Below are positions 26,811 through 35,544 of a stretch of DNA of 49,998 bases, in pieces; position 1 is the stretch's first letter; every line of letters begins with the position of its first letter. Made by a program: the position numbers and the translations under genes. This DNA comes from Ectopseudomonas oleovorans. Its GTDB lineage: Bacteria > Pseudomonadota > Gammaproteobacteria > Pseudomonadales > Pseudomonadaceae. The notes under the pieces were generated by a model. It searched no databases. It saw nothing but the letters and a program-made list of their open reading frames with translations, and was not told the origin of the DNA. The stretch is from contig NZ_QASO01000087.1 in assembly GCF_003052605.1 (NCBI RefSeq), positions 1-49,998 of the forward strand, given 5' to 3'.

Positions 26811-27932
26811 GTGGCTAACGACATTCACTGGATTCTCGACGACGCCAGCCTGGCCCGGCATTGCGCCGCCTGGCAGGCGCAGCCATTCGTCGCCCTGGAC
26901 ACCGAGTTCATGCGCGTCGATACCTTCTACCCGATTGCCGGATTGCTGCAGGTCAGCGCTGGCGAGGGTGCCTATCTGATCGACCCCTTGCGCATTGACG
27001 ACTGGCAACCCTTTGCTGCGCTGCTCGAAGCGCCGAACGTGGTCAAGGTGCTGCATTCGTGCAGTGAGGACCTGGAAGTCTTCCTGCGCCTGACCGGCAG
27101 CCTGCCGACGCCGCTGTTCGATACGCAACTGGCGGCTGGCTATCTCAATCTCGGTTTCTCCATGGGCTACTCGCGCCTGGTGCAGGCGCTGCTCGATATC
27201 GAACTGCCCAAGGGCGAAACCCGCTCCGATTGGCTGCAGCGGCCACTGTCCGAACTGCAGGTGCGTTACGCTGCCGAGGACGTGCTGCATCTCGTTGAGG
27301 TGTATCGCGCCCTGATGGCCCGCCTGGCGCCGCAGAAGGTCGAGTGGATTCTGGAGGACGGTGCCGAGCTGGTTGCCAATCTTGGTCGTGAAGTCGCTCC
27401 GGAAGATGCCTGGCGCGATGCCAAGCTGGCCTGGAAACTCTCGCGCCAGCAGCAGGCCGTGCTGCGCGCGCTGTGCGCCTGGCGCGAGCGCGAGGCGCGC
27501 GCGCGCAACCAGCCACGCAATCGCATCCTGCGCGAGCATTCGTTGTGGCCACTGGCCCGTACCCAGCCAGATAACCTGGTGGCGCTGGCGCGCATCGAGG
27601 ACATGCACCCGAAAACCGTGCGTCAGGACGGAGAGACGCTGCTGCAGCTGATCCATGATGCCGCGGCGCTGCCGCCCGAACAGTGGCCCGAAGCCTTGCC
27701 CGAGCCGTTGCCCATCGAAGCCTCGGCTTTGCTGAAGAAGCTGCGCGCCGTCGGCCAGCGCGAGGGCGAGCGCCTGGATATCGTGCCCGAGCTGATGCTG
27801 CGCAAGAAAACCCTGGAAGCCCTGCTGAAAAGCGGCTATCCCAATGGTCCTTATCAATTGCCCGACTCCCTGCGCGGCTGGCGTCGGGAGTTGATGGGGC
27901 AAGCGCTGCTCGATTGCCTCGCAGGCGATTGA
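26811..27932 (+). CDS. rnd: Ribonuclease D
   Basis: RNase D is a 3'-5' exonuclease that trims tRNA and other small RNA precursors. The 373-residue protein has the DEDD catalytic set: Asp30 and Glu32 in FVALDTEFMRVDTF, the aspartate in LHSCSEDLEVF, and tyrosine and aspartate in VRYAAEDVLHLVEVY. Helical HRDC-like domains follow from about residue 210. The start is GTG (MANDIHW) behind GGGAGAG. That ribosome site overlaps a perfect palindrome, so initiation might be modulated by RNA structure. Confidence 0.95.
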   Translation: MANDIHWILDDASLARHCAAWQAQPFVALDTEFMRVDTFYPIAGLLQVSAGEGAYLIDPLRIDDWQPFAALLEAPNVVKVLHSCSEDLEVFLRLTGSLPTPLFDTQLAAGYLNLGFSMGYSRLVQALLDIELPKGETRSDWLQRPLSELQVRYAAEDVLHLVEVYRALMARLAPQKVEWILEDGAELVANLGREVAPEDAWRDAKLAWKLSRQQQAVLRALCAWREREARARNQPRNRILREHSLWPLARTQPDNLVALARIEDMHPKTVRQDGETLLQLIHDAAALPPEQWPEALPEPLPIEASALLKKLRAVGQREGERLDIVPELMLRKKTLEALLKSGYPNGPYQLPDSLRGWRRELMGQALLDCLAGD

Positions 27933-28101
27933 AAAATTATCTACGTTGTCTGGCCGTTGTTAAAAGCAGTCTGGGTCGCCAGCCCGGTCGAGATGCTCAT
28001 TTAGCCGCTTGTAAACTGCGCTCTCTCGACTGCTTTTGCCCAGGCCAGCCTGCCTCGCCAACATTTTTCAAAAGCCTGCTGGCCGCTGAAGGAGAATCCG
28101 C

Positions 28102-28395
28102 GTGAAACGCATCTGTTCCATCTACAAGAGTCCGCGCAAGAACGAGATGTATCTCTACGTGCTCAAGGCCGATGCCCTGAAGCGTGTGCCCGAAGGGCTG
28201 CTCGCTGTGTTCGGCCCGCCCGCGCATGCCTTCGATCTGGTGCTCAGCCCGGAGCGCCAGTTGGCTCGCGAGGACATCAGCCTGGTGCTGGAGAATCTCG
28301 ACAAGCAGGGCTATCACCTGCAGATGCCGCCGCCCGAGGAGGAATACATCCAGCATCTGCCCGACGAGCTGCTGCGCCGCAACGACCCGGTGTAA
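28102..28395 (+). CDS. ycgL: YcgL domain protein
   Basis: This 97-residue protein of the YcgL family has an alpha/beta fold and no signal. [20 protein letters not shown] at the start, [11 protein letters not shown] and [11 protein letters not shown] are family hallmarks. Function is unknown, although it is usually encoded beside rnd as here. It starts with GTG behind AAGGAGA. The next gene begins 3 bases after its stop, so the two are co-transcribed. Confidence 0.93.
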   Translation: MKRICSIYKSPRKNEMYLYVLKADALKRVPEGLLAVFGPPAHAFDLVLSPERQLAREDISLVLENLDKQGYHLQMPPPEEEYIQHLPDELLRRNDPV

Positions 28396-28398
28396 ACG

Positions 28399-29331
28399 AT
28401 GCGCCTGCTGATCGCCGAGGATGATCACGCACGCTATGCCGAGCGCATCCGCATGGCCTGTCCGGAACTGCAACTGGTAGCTGGCGCACAGCCCGAAGCG
28501 CTGCGTGCGCTGGCCGGCGACTGCGACCTCTGGCTGGGGCAGCCCGATCTGCTTGCGCCCTTGCTGCGCGAAGGAGCGCGCCCGCAGTGGCTGCAATCGA
28601 CCTGGGCCGGCATCACGCCGCTGCTGGCGCAAGGATTACCGCGCGATTACCGTCTGACCCGCGCTGTCGGCATCTTCGGTCAGGTGATGGCCGAATACGT
28701 GCTCGGTCATCTGCTGACCCATGAACGGTGCCTGTTCGCCCGGCTGGCGGCGCAGGTCGAGCAGCGTTGGGATCACCGCCTGCCACGCAGCCTGCGCGGA
28801 CGCCGCGTGTTGGTGGTCGGTTGCGGTGATATCGGTCAGGCCGTCGCCGAGTTTCTCCAGCCTTTCGGCGTGGAATTGCGCGGCGTCGCCAGTCAGGCGC
28901 GTGAGCAGACGCCGTTTCTCCAGGTCGCGGCGATGGATCAACTGCCTCATCTGGTCACCTGGGCCGATTACGTGGTCAACCTGCTGCCGGACACGCCGGC
29001 CACGCGCGATCTGTACGATGCCCGGCTGCTCGCCCATTTCCGCCCAGAAGCGGTGCTGATCAATGCCGGTCGCGGTGTCGCCGTGGTCGATGCCGATCTG
29101 GTCGCCGCGCTTGAGCGCCACCAGTTGGCCGGCGCGGTGATCGACGTCTGTCGCGAAGAGCCGCTGCCGCCCGGTCATGCGTTCTGGAATGCCCCGCGCC
29201 TACTGCTCACCGGCCACAGCTCGGCGCCTACCGATCCGGCGCTGATGAGTGAGCTTTTCATCGACAACCTGGTGCGCTGGCAAACGGGAGAGCCGTTACG
29301 GGGTGAAGTGGATTTCGCCCGCGGTTATTGA
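28399..29331 (+). CDS. D-2-hydroxyacid dehydrogenase (GhrA-like)
   Basis: This 310-residue NAD(P)-dependent oxidoreductase is probably active on glyoxylate or hydroxypyruvate. The Rossmann motif is VLVVGCGDIGQAVAEFLQPFG. The catalytic arginine lies in NAGRGVAVVDADLVAAL, glutamate in VCREEPLPPGHAFW and histidine in LLTGHSSAP. It is translationally linked to ycgL. The exact substrate cannot be read from the sequence. Confidence 0.88.
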   Translation: MRLLIAEDDHARYAERIRMACPELQLVAGAQPEALRALAGDCDLWLGQPDLLAPLLREGARPQWLQSTWAGITPLLAQGLPRDYRLTRAVGIFGQVMAEYVLGHLLTHERCLFARLAAQVEQRWDHRLPRSLRGRRVLVVGCGDIGQAVAEFLQPFGVELRGVASQAREQTPFLQVAAMDQLPHLVTWADYVVNLLPDTPATRDLYDARLLAHFRPEAVLINAGRGVAVVDADLVAALERHQLAGAVIDVCREEPLPPGHAFWNAPRLLLTGHSSAPTDPALMSELFIDNLVRWQTGEPLRGEVDFARGY

Positions 29332-29337
29332 GGCACT

Positions 29338-29393
29338 TGGCGGGTTGCACCCGCCCTACGGGTGCCGATCTGTAGGGCGGGTGCAACCCGCCA
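29338..29393. repeat. REP hairpin (GGCGGGTTGCACCCGCC type)
   Basis: Positions 29338-29359 and 29372-29393 are perfect 22-base inverted copies around a 12-base loop. Each arm contains the near-palindrome GGCGGGTTGCACCCGCC. It lies 6 bases past the dehydrogenase stop and may also stabilise or end that transcript. Confidence 0.85.
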
Positions 29394-29514
29394 GCGGCGA
29401 TGACCGGCTCGTACAATCAATCCCTGATGGCGCCATTCGGCATGCGCCGCTTGGCCAGGGCTGGAGCTCAAGCTAGACTGCCGCGCTTTTTTCGCCTGAG
29501 TCCATACCGCTGCC

Positions 29515-29964
29515 ATGGCCGCCGACCTCGAACCCTTCTGGAAACGCAAGACCCTCGCCCAGCTCGATCAGGGGGAGTGGGAGTCGCTGTGCGACGGTTG
29601 TGGCCTGTGCTGCCTGCAGAAGCTCGAAGACGAGGACGATGGCGCCGTCTACTACACGCGCATCGCCTGCAAATTGCTGGACTTGCAGACGTGCCGCTGC
29701 AGCGATTATCCCAACCGGGTCAAACATGTGCCTGACTGCATTCAGCTCACTCCGGCGCAGGCCGATCAGTTCCAGTGGCTGCCGCCGACCTGTGCTTATC
29801 GCCTGGTCAGCGAAGGCAAGGACCTGCCACATTGGCACTACTTGGTCAGCGGCGACCCGGACGCCGTGCACGCCGAGCGCATTTCCCAATCAGGACGCAT
29901 GCTCAGTGAGAACAGCGTGGCCGAAGACGATTGGGAAGATCATCTGATTTTTCGCGCCGGTTGA
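29515..29964 (+). CDS. ycgN: YcgN family cysteine-cluster protein
   Basis: This 149-residue UPF0260/YcgN-family protein opens with the typical [20 protein letters not shown]. The metal-binding cysteine cluster [10 protein letters not shown] follows, with later [17 protein letters not shown] and VPDCIQLTP. The clustered cysteines suggest a zinc or iron-sulfur site; the function is unknown. It belongs to the same conserved neighbourhood as rnd and ycgL. Confidence 0.93.
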   Translation: MAADLEPFWKRKTLAQLDQGEWESLCDGCGLCCLQKLEDEDDGAVYYTRIACKLLDLQTCRCSDYPNRVKHVPDCIQLTPAQADQFQWLPPTCAYRLVSEGKDLPHWHYLVSGDPDAVHAERISQSGRMLSENSVAEDDWEDHLIFRAG

Positions 29965-30065
29965 TTGCCGCGCGGCTTCGTGGCAAATCTGTCCCCCGTT
30001 AATGGAATTTGCCCTGTGGCGCAGCTGTCATAAGCTGCCACGTCCCGCATCAGGAGTTTTGCTCG

Positions 30066-31292
30066 ATGTCCCTTCGCTTGCCGTTGTACGCGTCTCTGCT
30101 GCTTCTGGGTCTGCCGGCCTTCGCTGCCACGCAGAAGGTCGATCTGGATTACCGGGTGCGCTTCTTGCCGGAGAGCAATCAGGCTGAAGTCAGCATCACC
30201 CTGGAGAAGGGCGAGCGCGTGCGCAGTCTTGACTTCAATCTTGGCGAAGACGGGCGCTTCAGCGATTTCCAGGCCGATGGCCAGTGGTCGCAGGAGGTTG
30301 CCGGGCGCGGTAAGTGGCAGCCAGGCGAGGGCAAGAGCGTACTGAGCTACCGTGTGTTGATCGACAGCGAACGCCAGCCGGGGCGCTACGACGCCAGGAT
30401 GACCCAGGACTGGGCGCTGTTTCGCGGCGACGACCTGGTGCCGGCGGCCAAGCTCGATCAGAAGGATAAGACCGAGCTGGTGGCGCGCCTGCAGTTCGAG
30501 CTGCCCAAGGGCTGGACGAGCGTGGAAACCGGCTGGCCGCGCATCGGCAAGAACCGCTTTCGCATCGACAACCCGCAGCGCAAGTTCGATCGTCCGACCG
30601 GCTGGATGCTGGCCGGCAAGCTGGGTACCCGGCGCACCCGCCTGGGTGATACCGAAATCGCCATCTCCGCGCCGGTCGGCGAGGGCATGCGGCGCATGGA
30701 TATCATGACCTTCCTCACCTTCGTCTGGCCGCAGATGCAGCAGGTGTTCCCGCGCGATCCGGACAAGCTGCTGATCGTCGGCGCTGGCGATCCGATGTGG
30801 CGTGGCGGCCTGTCGGCGGCCAATTCCTACTTCATGCACGCCGACCGGCCCTTGGTCAGCGAGAATGGCACCAGCTCACTGGTGCACGAACTGGTGCACG
30901 TATTCGGCCGCATCTATGGCCGCGAGCGCAGTGACTGGATCGCCGAAGGCCTGGCCGAGTACTACGCCATCGAGCTGATGCGCCGCGCCGGTGGTATCAG
31001 CGAGGACCGCTATCAGAAGATCCGCGAGCAGCTGATTCGCTGGAGCAAGCCGGTCAACAGCCTGCGCACCGACAATGCCAGCGGCCCCGTCACCGCACGT
31101 GCGGTGCTGCTGCTGCAGGAGCTGGACCGGGAAATTCGGCAGAAGACCAAGGACAAGGGCAACCTGTCGCTGGATGACGTGACCCGTGGTCTGATGCGTC
31201 TGGACAAGGTCAGCACCAAGGACTTCATCGACATCACCGAGAACGTCATCGGTGGGCCGTCGAAGACGCTGGATACGCGCCTATTGCGCTGA
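30066..31292 (+). CDS. Exported gluzincin-like metallopeptidase
   Basis: This 408-residue protein has a signal peptide (LYASLLLLGLPAFAA), a beta-rich N-terminal half and a zinc site H274-ELVH-278. A DWIAEGLAEYYA helix follows, where Glu294 would be the third ligand as in the WLNEGFAEY of M1 peptidases. The spacing from HELVH to that glutamate is 15 residues instead of 18, so it is not a standard M1 enzyme and may be a distant M1/M61 relative. It should act in the periplasm. I do not recognise a named homologue. Confidence 0.8.
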   Translation: MSLRLPLYASLLLLGLPAFAATQKVDLDYRVRFLPESNQAEVSITLEKGERVRSLDFNLGEDGRFSDFQADGQWSQEVAGRGKWQPGEGKSVLSYRVLIDSERQPGRYDARMTQDWALFRGDDLVPAAKLDQKDKTELVARLQFELPKGWTSVETGWPRIGKNRFRIDNPQRKFDRPTGWMLAGKLGTRRTRLGDTEIAISAPVGEGMRRMDIMTFLTFVWPQMQQVFPRDPDKLLIVGAGDPMWRGGLSAANSYFMHADRPLVSENGTSSLVHELVHVFGRIYGRERSDWIAEGLAEYYAIELMRRAGGISEDRYQKIREQLIRWSKPVNSLRTDNASGPVTARAVLLLQELDREIRQKTKDKGNLSLDDVTRGLMRLDKVSTKDFIDITENVIGGPSKTLDTRLLR

Positions 31293-31307
31293 GCCCTGGC
31301 GCAATCC

Positions 31308-31364
31308 CCTAGGGTCTGTTGTCGTTTCGTCGCGGCCGTGCGCGAAACGGCAACAGACCCTAGG
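31308..31364. repeat. Short inverted-repeat element sharing an end with the repeat at 215-251
   Basis: Two 22-base arms, 31308-31329 and 31343-31364, pair with a single mismatch around a 13-base loop. The right arm plus loop (31328-31364) is identical over 37 bases to 215-251. It begins 15 bases after the metallopeptidase stop codon and could also serve as its terminator hairpin. Confidence 0.8.
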
Positions 31365-31593
31365 AACGGCCTCAGCCGCGAATCGCCAATGAATTCGATC
31401 CTACGCCAGGCTACAGAACACCGCGGTCTCATGCAGGAACTGCGCGCCACAGTGAATAGCTGCCGTCTCGCAATATCCAGGCAAATGCCCTAAAGAGGGT
31501 GAGTGTAAAGAGCACCGCAAAGGCAAAAGCTTCGCCCCGGGGCGGGGCTCCTACGGGGGGCGTGGCGTCTGGGGTGGTGGTTGGGCCGGCTGT
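31365..31593. other. Gene-free gap with one REP-like palindrome
   Basis: This part of the gap has no convincing ORF. A single palindromic unit, GCTTCGCCCCGGGGCGGGGC followed by TCCTAC (31529-31554), belongs to the 'GTAGGAGC' REP class read on the minus strand. The rest shows nothing I can interpret. Confidence 0.5.
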
Positions 31594-31962
31594 TCAGTCC
31601 TGCTTGCCTTCCGGGCGGTTCAGCAGGGCAGCCAAGCCAGCCAGCCCCTTGTGCGTGACCTTGCTGCCGGAACCGGCGCTGGCCGCTTCTTCCTTCTGGT
31701 AGTGCAAATCGACCTGACGCTGGTGCTCGTTGTCGTGGCAGTACAGGCACAGCAATTCCCAGTTGGAGCCGTCCTCCGGGTTGTTGTCGTGGTTGTGGTC
31801 GCGGTGGTGCACGGTCAGCTCGCTCAGGCGCTTGCCGCTGAATTCGCGGCCGCAACGGCCGCAGATGTGCGGATACATGCGCAGCGCCTTTTCCCTGTAG
31901 CTGGTTTCGCGGCGTTGCTGGGCTTCGGCGAGGATCTTGTCGAGCTTGCTGGTGGGTGTCAT
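31594..31962 (-). CDS. yajD: YajD-type HNH nuclease
   Basis: This 122-residue HNH-fold protein is similar to E. coli YajD. SYREKALRMYPHICGRCGREF supplies the first zinc knuckle (CGRC), LTVHHRDHNHDNNPEDGSNW holds the catalytic HH and asparagine, and LLCLYCHDNEHQ supplies the second knuckle. YajD itself has no established biological role. The start MTPTSKLD is my choice; a GTG four codons upstream is possible. Confidence 0.9.
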   Translation of the reverse strand: MTPTSKLDKILAEAQQRRETSYREKALRMYPHICGRCGREFSGKRLSELTVHHRDHNHDNNPEDGSNWELLCLYCHDNEHQRQVDLHYQKEEAASAGSGSKVTHKGLAGLAALLNRPEGKQD

Positions 31963-32037
31963 GAGGCAATTCACTGGAACGTTCGTGGGCAGGTGTTGCC
32001 AGAATAGAACGAAAGCCAGTCGAGCAGGAGAGCTATC

Positions 32038-32352
32038 ATGCGTATCCCCATTCTCGCCGCTATGGTCCTGGCGTCCAGCCTTGCCACTCTAGCCTGGGCG
32101 CAGCAACCCGTGCGCATGCCGTCGGCGCCGGAGGCCGGCTCACCGGGTACGGCAACCCCGCAGCCCTATGGCCAGCCTTCGACAGTAGTACCGATCAAGC
32201 GCCAGGGATCGGCGCCCCTCTTACCGCCGCCGCAGGGACAAACGCCTCCAGGGACTGCGCCGAAATCCGCTGGCGATCAATCGATTCCGCAGCTCGATGA
32301 GCAACTGCGCCGCAATAGCCAGGGGCTGGACGGGCAGCGCAAGGCGGAGTGA
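32038..32352 (+). CDS. Small secreted proline/glutamine-rich protein, hypothetical
   Basis: The 104-residue product has a signal peptide (MRIPILAAMVLASSLATLAW) cut after AWA, and a low-complexity mature part rich in Pro, Gln, Gly and Ser with no predicted fold. AGGAG lies just ahead of the ATG. It would be a small periplasmic protein of unknown role. Its codon use looks normal, and a REP element follows immediately. Confidence 0.65.
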   Translation: MRIPILAAMVLASSLATLAWAQQPVRMPSAPEAGSPGTATPQPYGQPSTVVPIKRQGSAPLLPPPQGQTPPGTAPKSAGDQSIPQLDEQLRRNSQGLDGQRKAE

Positions 32353-32357
32353 TCGGT

Positions 32358-32412
32358 GTAGGAGCGGCTTCAGCCGCGATGCTTGGGGAATCGCGGCTGA
32401 AGTCGCTGCTAC
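32358..32412. repeat. REP element (GTAGGAGCGGCTTCAGCCGCGAT type)
   Basis: Arms 32358-32380 and 32390-32412 are inverted copies of 23 bases with two mismatches and a 9-base loop. It is a classic Pseudomonas REP hairpin, placed between the convergent 3' ends of a small secreted-protein gene and ptrB. Confidence 0.85.
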
Positions 32413-34451
32413 GGCTGTGCTATCCCGAGCACACGGAACAGAAACGCGTACTCCAGCGCCACATCCTTGATGCCCTGATAACGCCCACTCATGCCGCCAT
32501 GGCCGGCGCCGAGATCGGTCTTGAGTAGCAGCGGGTTGTCGTCGGTCTTGTCGCGACGCAGTTTCGCCACCCATTTAGCTGCTTCCCAGTACTGCACGCG
32601 GCTGTCGTTGTAACCGGCGACGGCGAGGATGGGCGGGTAGGCCTGGGCGCGTACGTTCTCGTAGGGCGCGTAGGCCTTGATGCGTGCATATACCTCGGGC
32701 TGATTCGGGTCGCCCCATTCGTCGTACTCGGTCACGGTCAGTGGCAGGTCCGGGTTGAGCATGGTGTTGAGCACATCGACGAAAGGCACTTCGGCAATGG
32801 CAGCAGCGAACAGCTCGGGGCGCTGGTTGAGCACGGCGCCGATCAGCAGGCCACCGGCGCTGCCACCGCTGATCGCCAGTTGTGCGGTGGTGGTCAGACC
32901 CTCGGCGATCAGGTGTTCGGCGCTGGCGATGAAATCGTCGAAGCTGTTCTGTTTGTGTTCGAGCTTGCCGGCCCGGTACCAGGCTTCACCCATCTCGCCG
33001 CCACCGCGGATATGCGCGATGGCGAAGATGAAACCGCGCTCCAGCAGGCTTAGGCGGGCGTGGGAGAACCAGGGGTCGAGGCTCGCGCCGTAGGCGCCGT
33101 AACCATAGAGATAGAGCGGTGCAGGCTTCCCTGCGGCGAATACCTCGCGGCGCGCCACCAGGCTGATCGGTATCTGCGTGCCGTCGGCCGCAGTGGCCCA
33201 GAGGCGTCGGCTTTCATAGGCGTCGGCATCGAACGGACCTTCCACGGGCGTTTGCTTCAGTACCTGCTGCGCGCCGCTGGTCAGCTCCAGTTGGCGTATC
33301 TGCGCGGGGCGATTGAGCGCTTCATAGCGCAGGCGGATCACCGGGCTGTGAAACTCCAGGCTGTCTTGCACGTAGAGGCTATAGGCGGCATCCGGCAACT
33401 GCACGCGATAGGCTTCAGCGCCCTGTGGCTGCACTTCGAGGATCGGCAGACCGCCTTCGCGCAGCGCCAGGACGATGGCACGCTGGTTCAGCGTGGCGCC
33501 TTCGAGCATTACCTGCGGGTCGTGGGCGCGAATCTGTTGCCAGTGCGGGCGCTGCGGCTGCGCCTCACTGGCGCGGTAGAGCGCGAAGTTGATGCCGCTC
33601 TGATTGCTGCGGATCAGCCAGCACCACTGGCCGTCCAGCATGCCGTGATCGACATCGTATTCGTGGCCTTCCTCGCGCGGTGCCAGGCAGCTGAAATCGC
33701 CCTGCGGCTGCTGCGCGTCGAGCACCCAGACCTCGCTGGTGGTCTTGCTGCCCAGTTGCAGGATCAACTGGCGCTCGGAGCTGGAGCGGTAGCAGTGCAG
33801 GAAGAAGCGGCCATCTGCTTCCTCGAATACGGCTTGCGCAGCGGCGTCGCCGAGGCGGTGACGGTAGAGCTTGTAGGGGCGGTGGGTGTCGTCCAGTTCG
33901 GTGAAGAACAGCGTCTGGCTGTCGTTCGCCCAGATCATGCTGCCGTCGCAGTCGTCGAAGGGCAGTTCGATGATCTGGCCGCTGTCCAGTTCCTTGACGA
34001 ACAGGCGGTAGATTTCGTCGCCGTTGCTGTCGAGGCTGTAGGCCAGGCGTTGCTGGTCAGGACTGATGCTGAAGGCGCCTACGGAAAGAAAGCCGCCGCC
34101 GGCCAGTTCGTTGGCGTCGAGTAGCAAGGCTTCACTGGCCGCGTCGATATCCAGCGAACCATCGGCAGGACGGCGGCAGCGATAGTGCCGCGGATATTCG
34201 TCTCCGGCGGTGGTGCGCTGGTAGTAGAGGTAGTCGCCCCAGGGCGTGGGCAGCGACAGGTCGTTTTCGCGAATGCGCCCCTTGATCTCCTCGAACAGTT
34301 GCTCGCGCAGCGCCTGCTGCGGTTCCAGCACCGTCTCCAGGTAAGCGTTCTCGGCCTGCAGGTATGCCAGCACCTCCTCGCTGTCGCGGTTTTCCAGCCA
34401 GTGATAAGGGTCGTTGCCGGCTTCCTGGCGGGCGATGGGGGCAGAGGACAT
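32409..34451 (-). CDS. ptrB: Oligopeptidase B (protease II)
   Basis: PtrB is a cytosolic S9 serine peptidase that cleaves short peptides after Arg or Lys. The 680-residue protein has an N-terminal beta-propeller starting NDPYHWLENRDSEEVLAYL and a C-terminal alpha/beta-hydrolase domain. The nucleophile is Ser531 in AISGGSAGGLLIGAVLNQ, YGYGAYGASLDPWFS and AHIRGGGEMGEAWY precede it, and the catalytic Asp/His lie in NDSRVQYWE and GAGHGGMSGR. The start MSSAPIARQE was chosen because the upstream 15 codons look unlike the family. Confidence 0.95.
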   Translation of the reverse strand: MSSAPIARQEAGNDPYHWLENRDSEEVLAYLQAENAYLETVLEPQQALREQLFEEIKGRIRENDLSLPTPWGDYLYYQRTTAGDEYPRHYRCRRPADGSLDIDAASEALLLDANELAGGGFLSVGAFSISPDQQRLAYSLDSNGDEIYRLFVKELDSGQIIELPFDDCDGSMIWANDSQTLFFTELDDTHRPYKLYRHRLGDAAAQAVFEEADGRFFLHCYRSSSERQLILQLGSKTTSEVWVLDAQQPQGDFSCLAPREEGHEYDVDHGMLDGQWCWLIRSNQSGINFALYRASEAQPQRPHWQQIRAHDPQVMLEGATLNQRAIVLALREGGLPILEVQPQGAEAYRVQLPDAAYSLYVQDSLEFHSPVIRLRYEALNRPAQIRQLELTSGAQQVLKQTPVEGPFDADAYESRRLWATAADGTQIPISLVARREVFAAGKPAPLYLYGYGAYGASLDPWFSHARLSLLERGFIFAIAHIRGGGEMGEAWYRAGKLEHKQNSFDDFIASAEHLIAEGLTTTAQLAISGGSAGGLLIGAVLNQRPELFAAAIAEVPFVDVLNTMLNPDLPLTVTEYDEWGDPNQPEVYARIKAYAPYENVRAQAYPPILAVAGYNDSRVQYWEAAKWVAKLRRDKTDDNPLLLKTDLGAGHGGMSGRYQGIKDVALEYAFLFRVLGIAQP

Positions 34452-34556
34452 GGCGTGGCTCCAGAGAACGAGAGGGCGACGGCAGGGGCGCCGCACTGGG
34501 CAAAAGCCGCTATCATAAGCGCCCCTTTGCCAGACCTGCCACGCCGGCGCCTGCTT

Positions 34557-35030
34557 ATGATGAATGAAAACGACTACCTCCTGGCCTGGGCGGCCTACGG
34601 GATTGCCGCTCTGGGTTGCCTGTTGGTGTGGATGCGCCTGACCAGCTGGATGTGGCGCTACCTGCGCGAGCCGCTGCGGGTGCTGATGGCCGTGCTGCTG
34701 TTCAGCCCGACCATCGTCGACCCGGCGCGCGAACTGTTCGCGCCCGCCCTCGCGGTGACCGCCATGGATATATTGCTCAAGGTTGGCAACAACGCCTGGC
34801 GCGCGGTCGCTGATCTGGCGCTCTATAGCCTGATCGCGCTTGCCATGTATCTATTGTTCGTCGCTGTTCGCTGGCCCATCGAGCGTTGGTGGAAGGGGCG
34901 TCAGGGCGAGCATGTAACCGAGCCCGACGAGGACCCGCGCACCCTGCGCGAGCGCATGGAAGAGGGCGACGACCTGCCAACTCGTGACTACGGGCGCGAT
35001 CGCTCGGGGCGTATGGAACCGCGTATTTGA
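34557..35030 (+). CDS. Conserved inner-membrane protein, hypothetical
   Basis: This 157-residue protein has an N-terminal membrane span (LLAWAAYGIAALGCLLVW), a short loop, one or two further spans (VLMAVLLFSPTI, LYSLIALAMYLLFVAVRW) and a hydrophilic acidic/basic tail of about 45 residues in the cytoplasm. It starts with tandem ATG codons; either could be used. It is divergent from ptrB with about 100 bases between them. No domain is recognised, but it seems conserved in this position in pseudomonads. Confidence 0.8.
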   Translation: MMNENDYLLAWAAYGIAALGCLLVWMRLTSWMWRYLREPLRVLMAVLLFSPTIVDPARELFAPALAVTAMDILLKVGNNAWRAVADLALYSLIALAMYLLFVAVRWPIERWWKGRQGEHVTEPDEDPRTLRERMEEGDDLPTRDYGRDRSGRMEPRI

Positions 35031-35093
35031 TCTGACCCCTTGCGCCTGCCGGCCCAGGCGTTCAGCATGATGGCCTTGTGCAAGGGAGGCCTG

Positions 35094-35540
35094 ATGGATT
35101 GCGTGTTTTGTGCCATTGCCGAGCAACGGCTGCCCTCTCATCGTCTGTATGAAGACGAAGATTTCATCGTGCTGCTGGATATCTTCCCGATGCGTCCGGC
35201 CCATGTGCTGATCGTCAGTCGTCTGCATGCGCCATTTCTACGAGATCTGCCGCCACCGGTGCGTGAACGTCTGTTGACGCTGGCCGAGCGTATCGCCGCC
35301 GCGCTGCGCGAGGCCGGCTTCGGTAAGAACGGCATCAATCTGCTGATCAATGACGGTCCGGATTCCAATCAGCACGTGCCCCATCTCCATTTACACCTGA
35401 TTCCGCGTCGGCCGGGTGACCTGCCGGCGCTGCTCTGGCGATTGCTGGTGCGCTTTCTGCCAATGGGCCGCAAGCGAATCGAAGCGCGTCTGCAAGATGA
35501 AGCCGAGCGTCTGCGCCTGATCCTCGGCAAGGAGAATTGA
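35094..35540 (+). CDS. HIT family nucleotide-binding protein
   Basis: This 148-residue histidine-triad hydrolase has a metal knuckle MDCVFCAIAE at the start, then YEDEDFIVLLDIFPMRPAHV, LLINDG, and the active-site triad HVPHLHLHLIPR (HxHxH). Such proteins cleave AMP or other groups from nucleotide conjugates. The ATG giving MDCVFC is preceded by AAGGGAGG; an in-frame ATG 18 codons upstream is less likely. It ends 4 bases before the next gene. Confidence 0.92.
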   Translation: MDCVFCAIAEQRLPSHRLYEDEDFIVLLDIFPMRPAHVLIVSRLHAPFLRDLPPPVRERLLTLAERIAAALREAGFGKNGINLLINDGPDSNQHVPHLHLHLIPRRPGDLPALLWRLLVRFLPMGRKRIEARLQDEAERLRLILGKEN

Positions 35541-35544
35541 TTCG

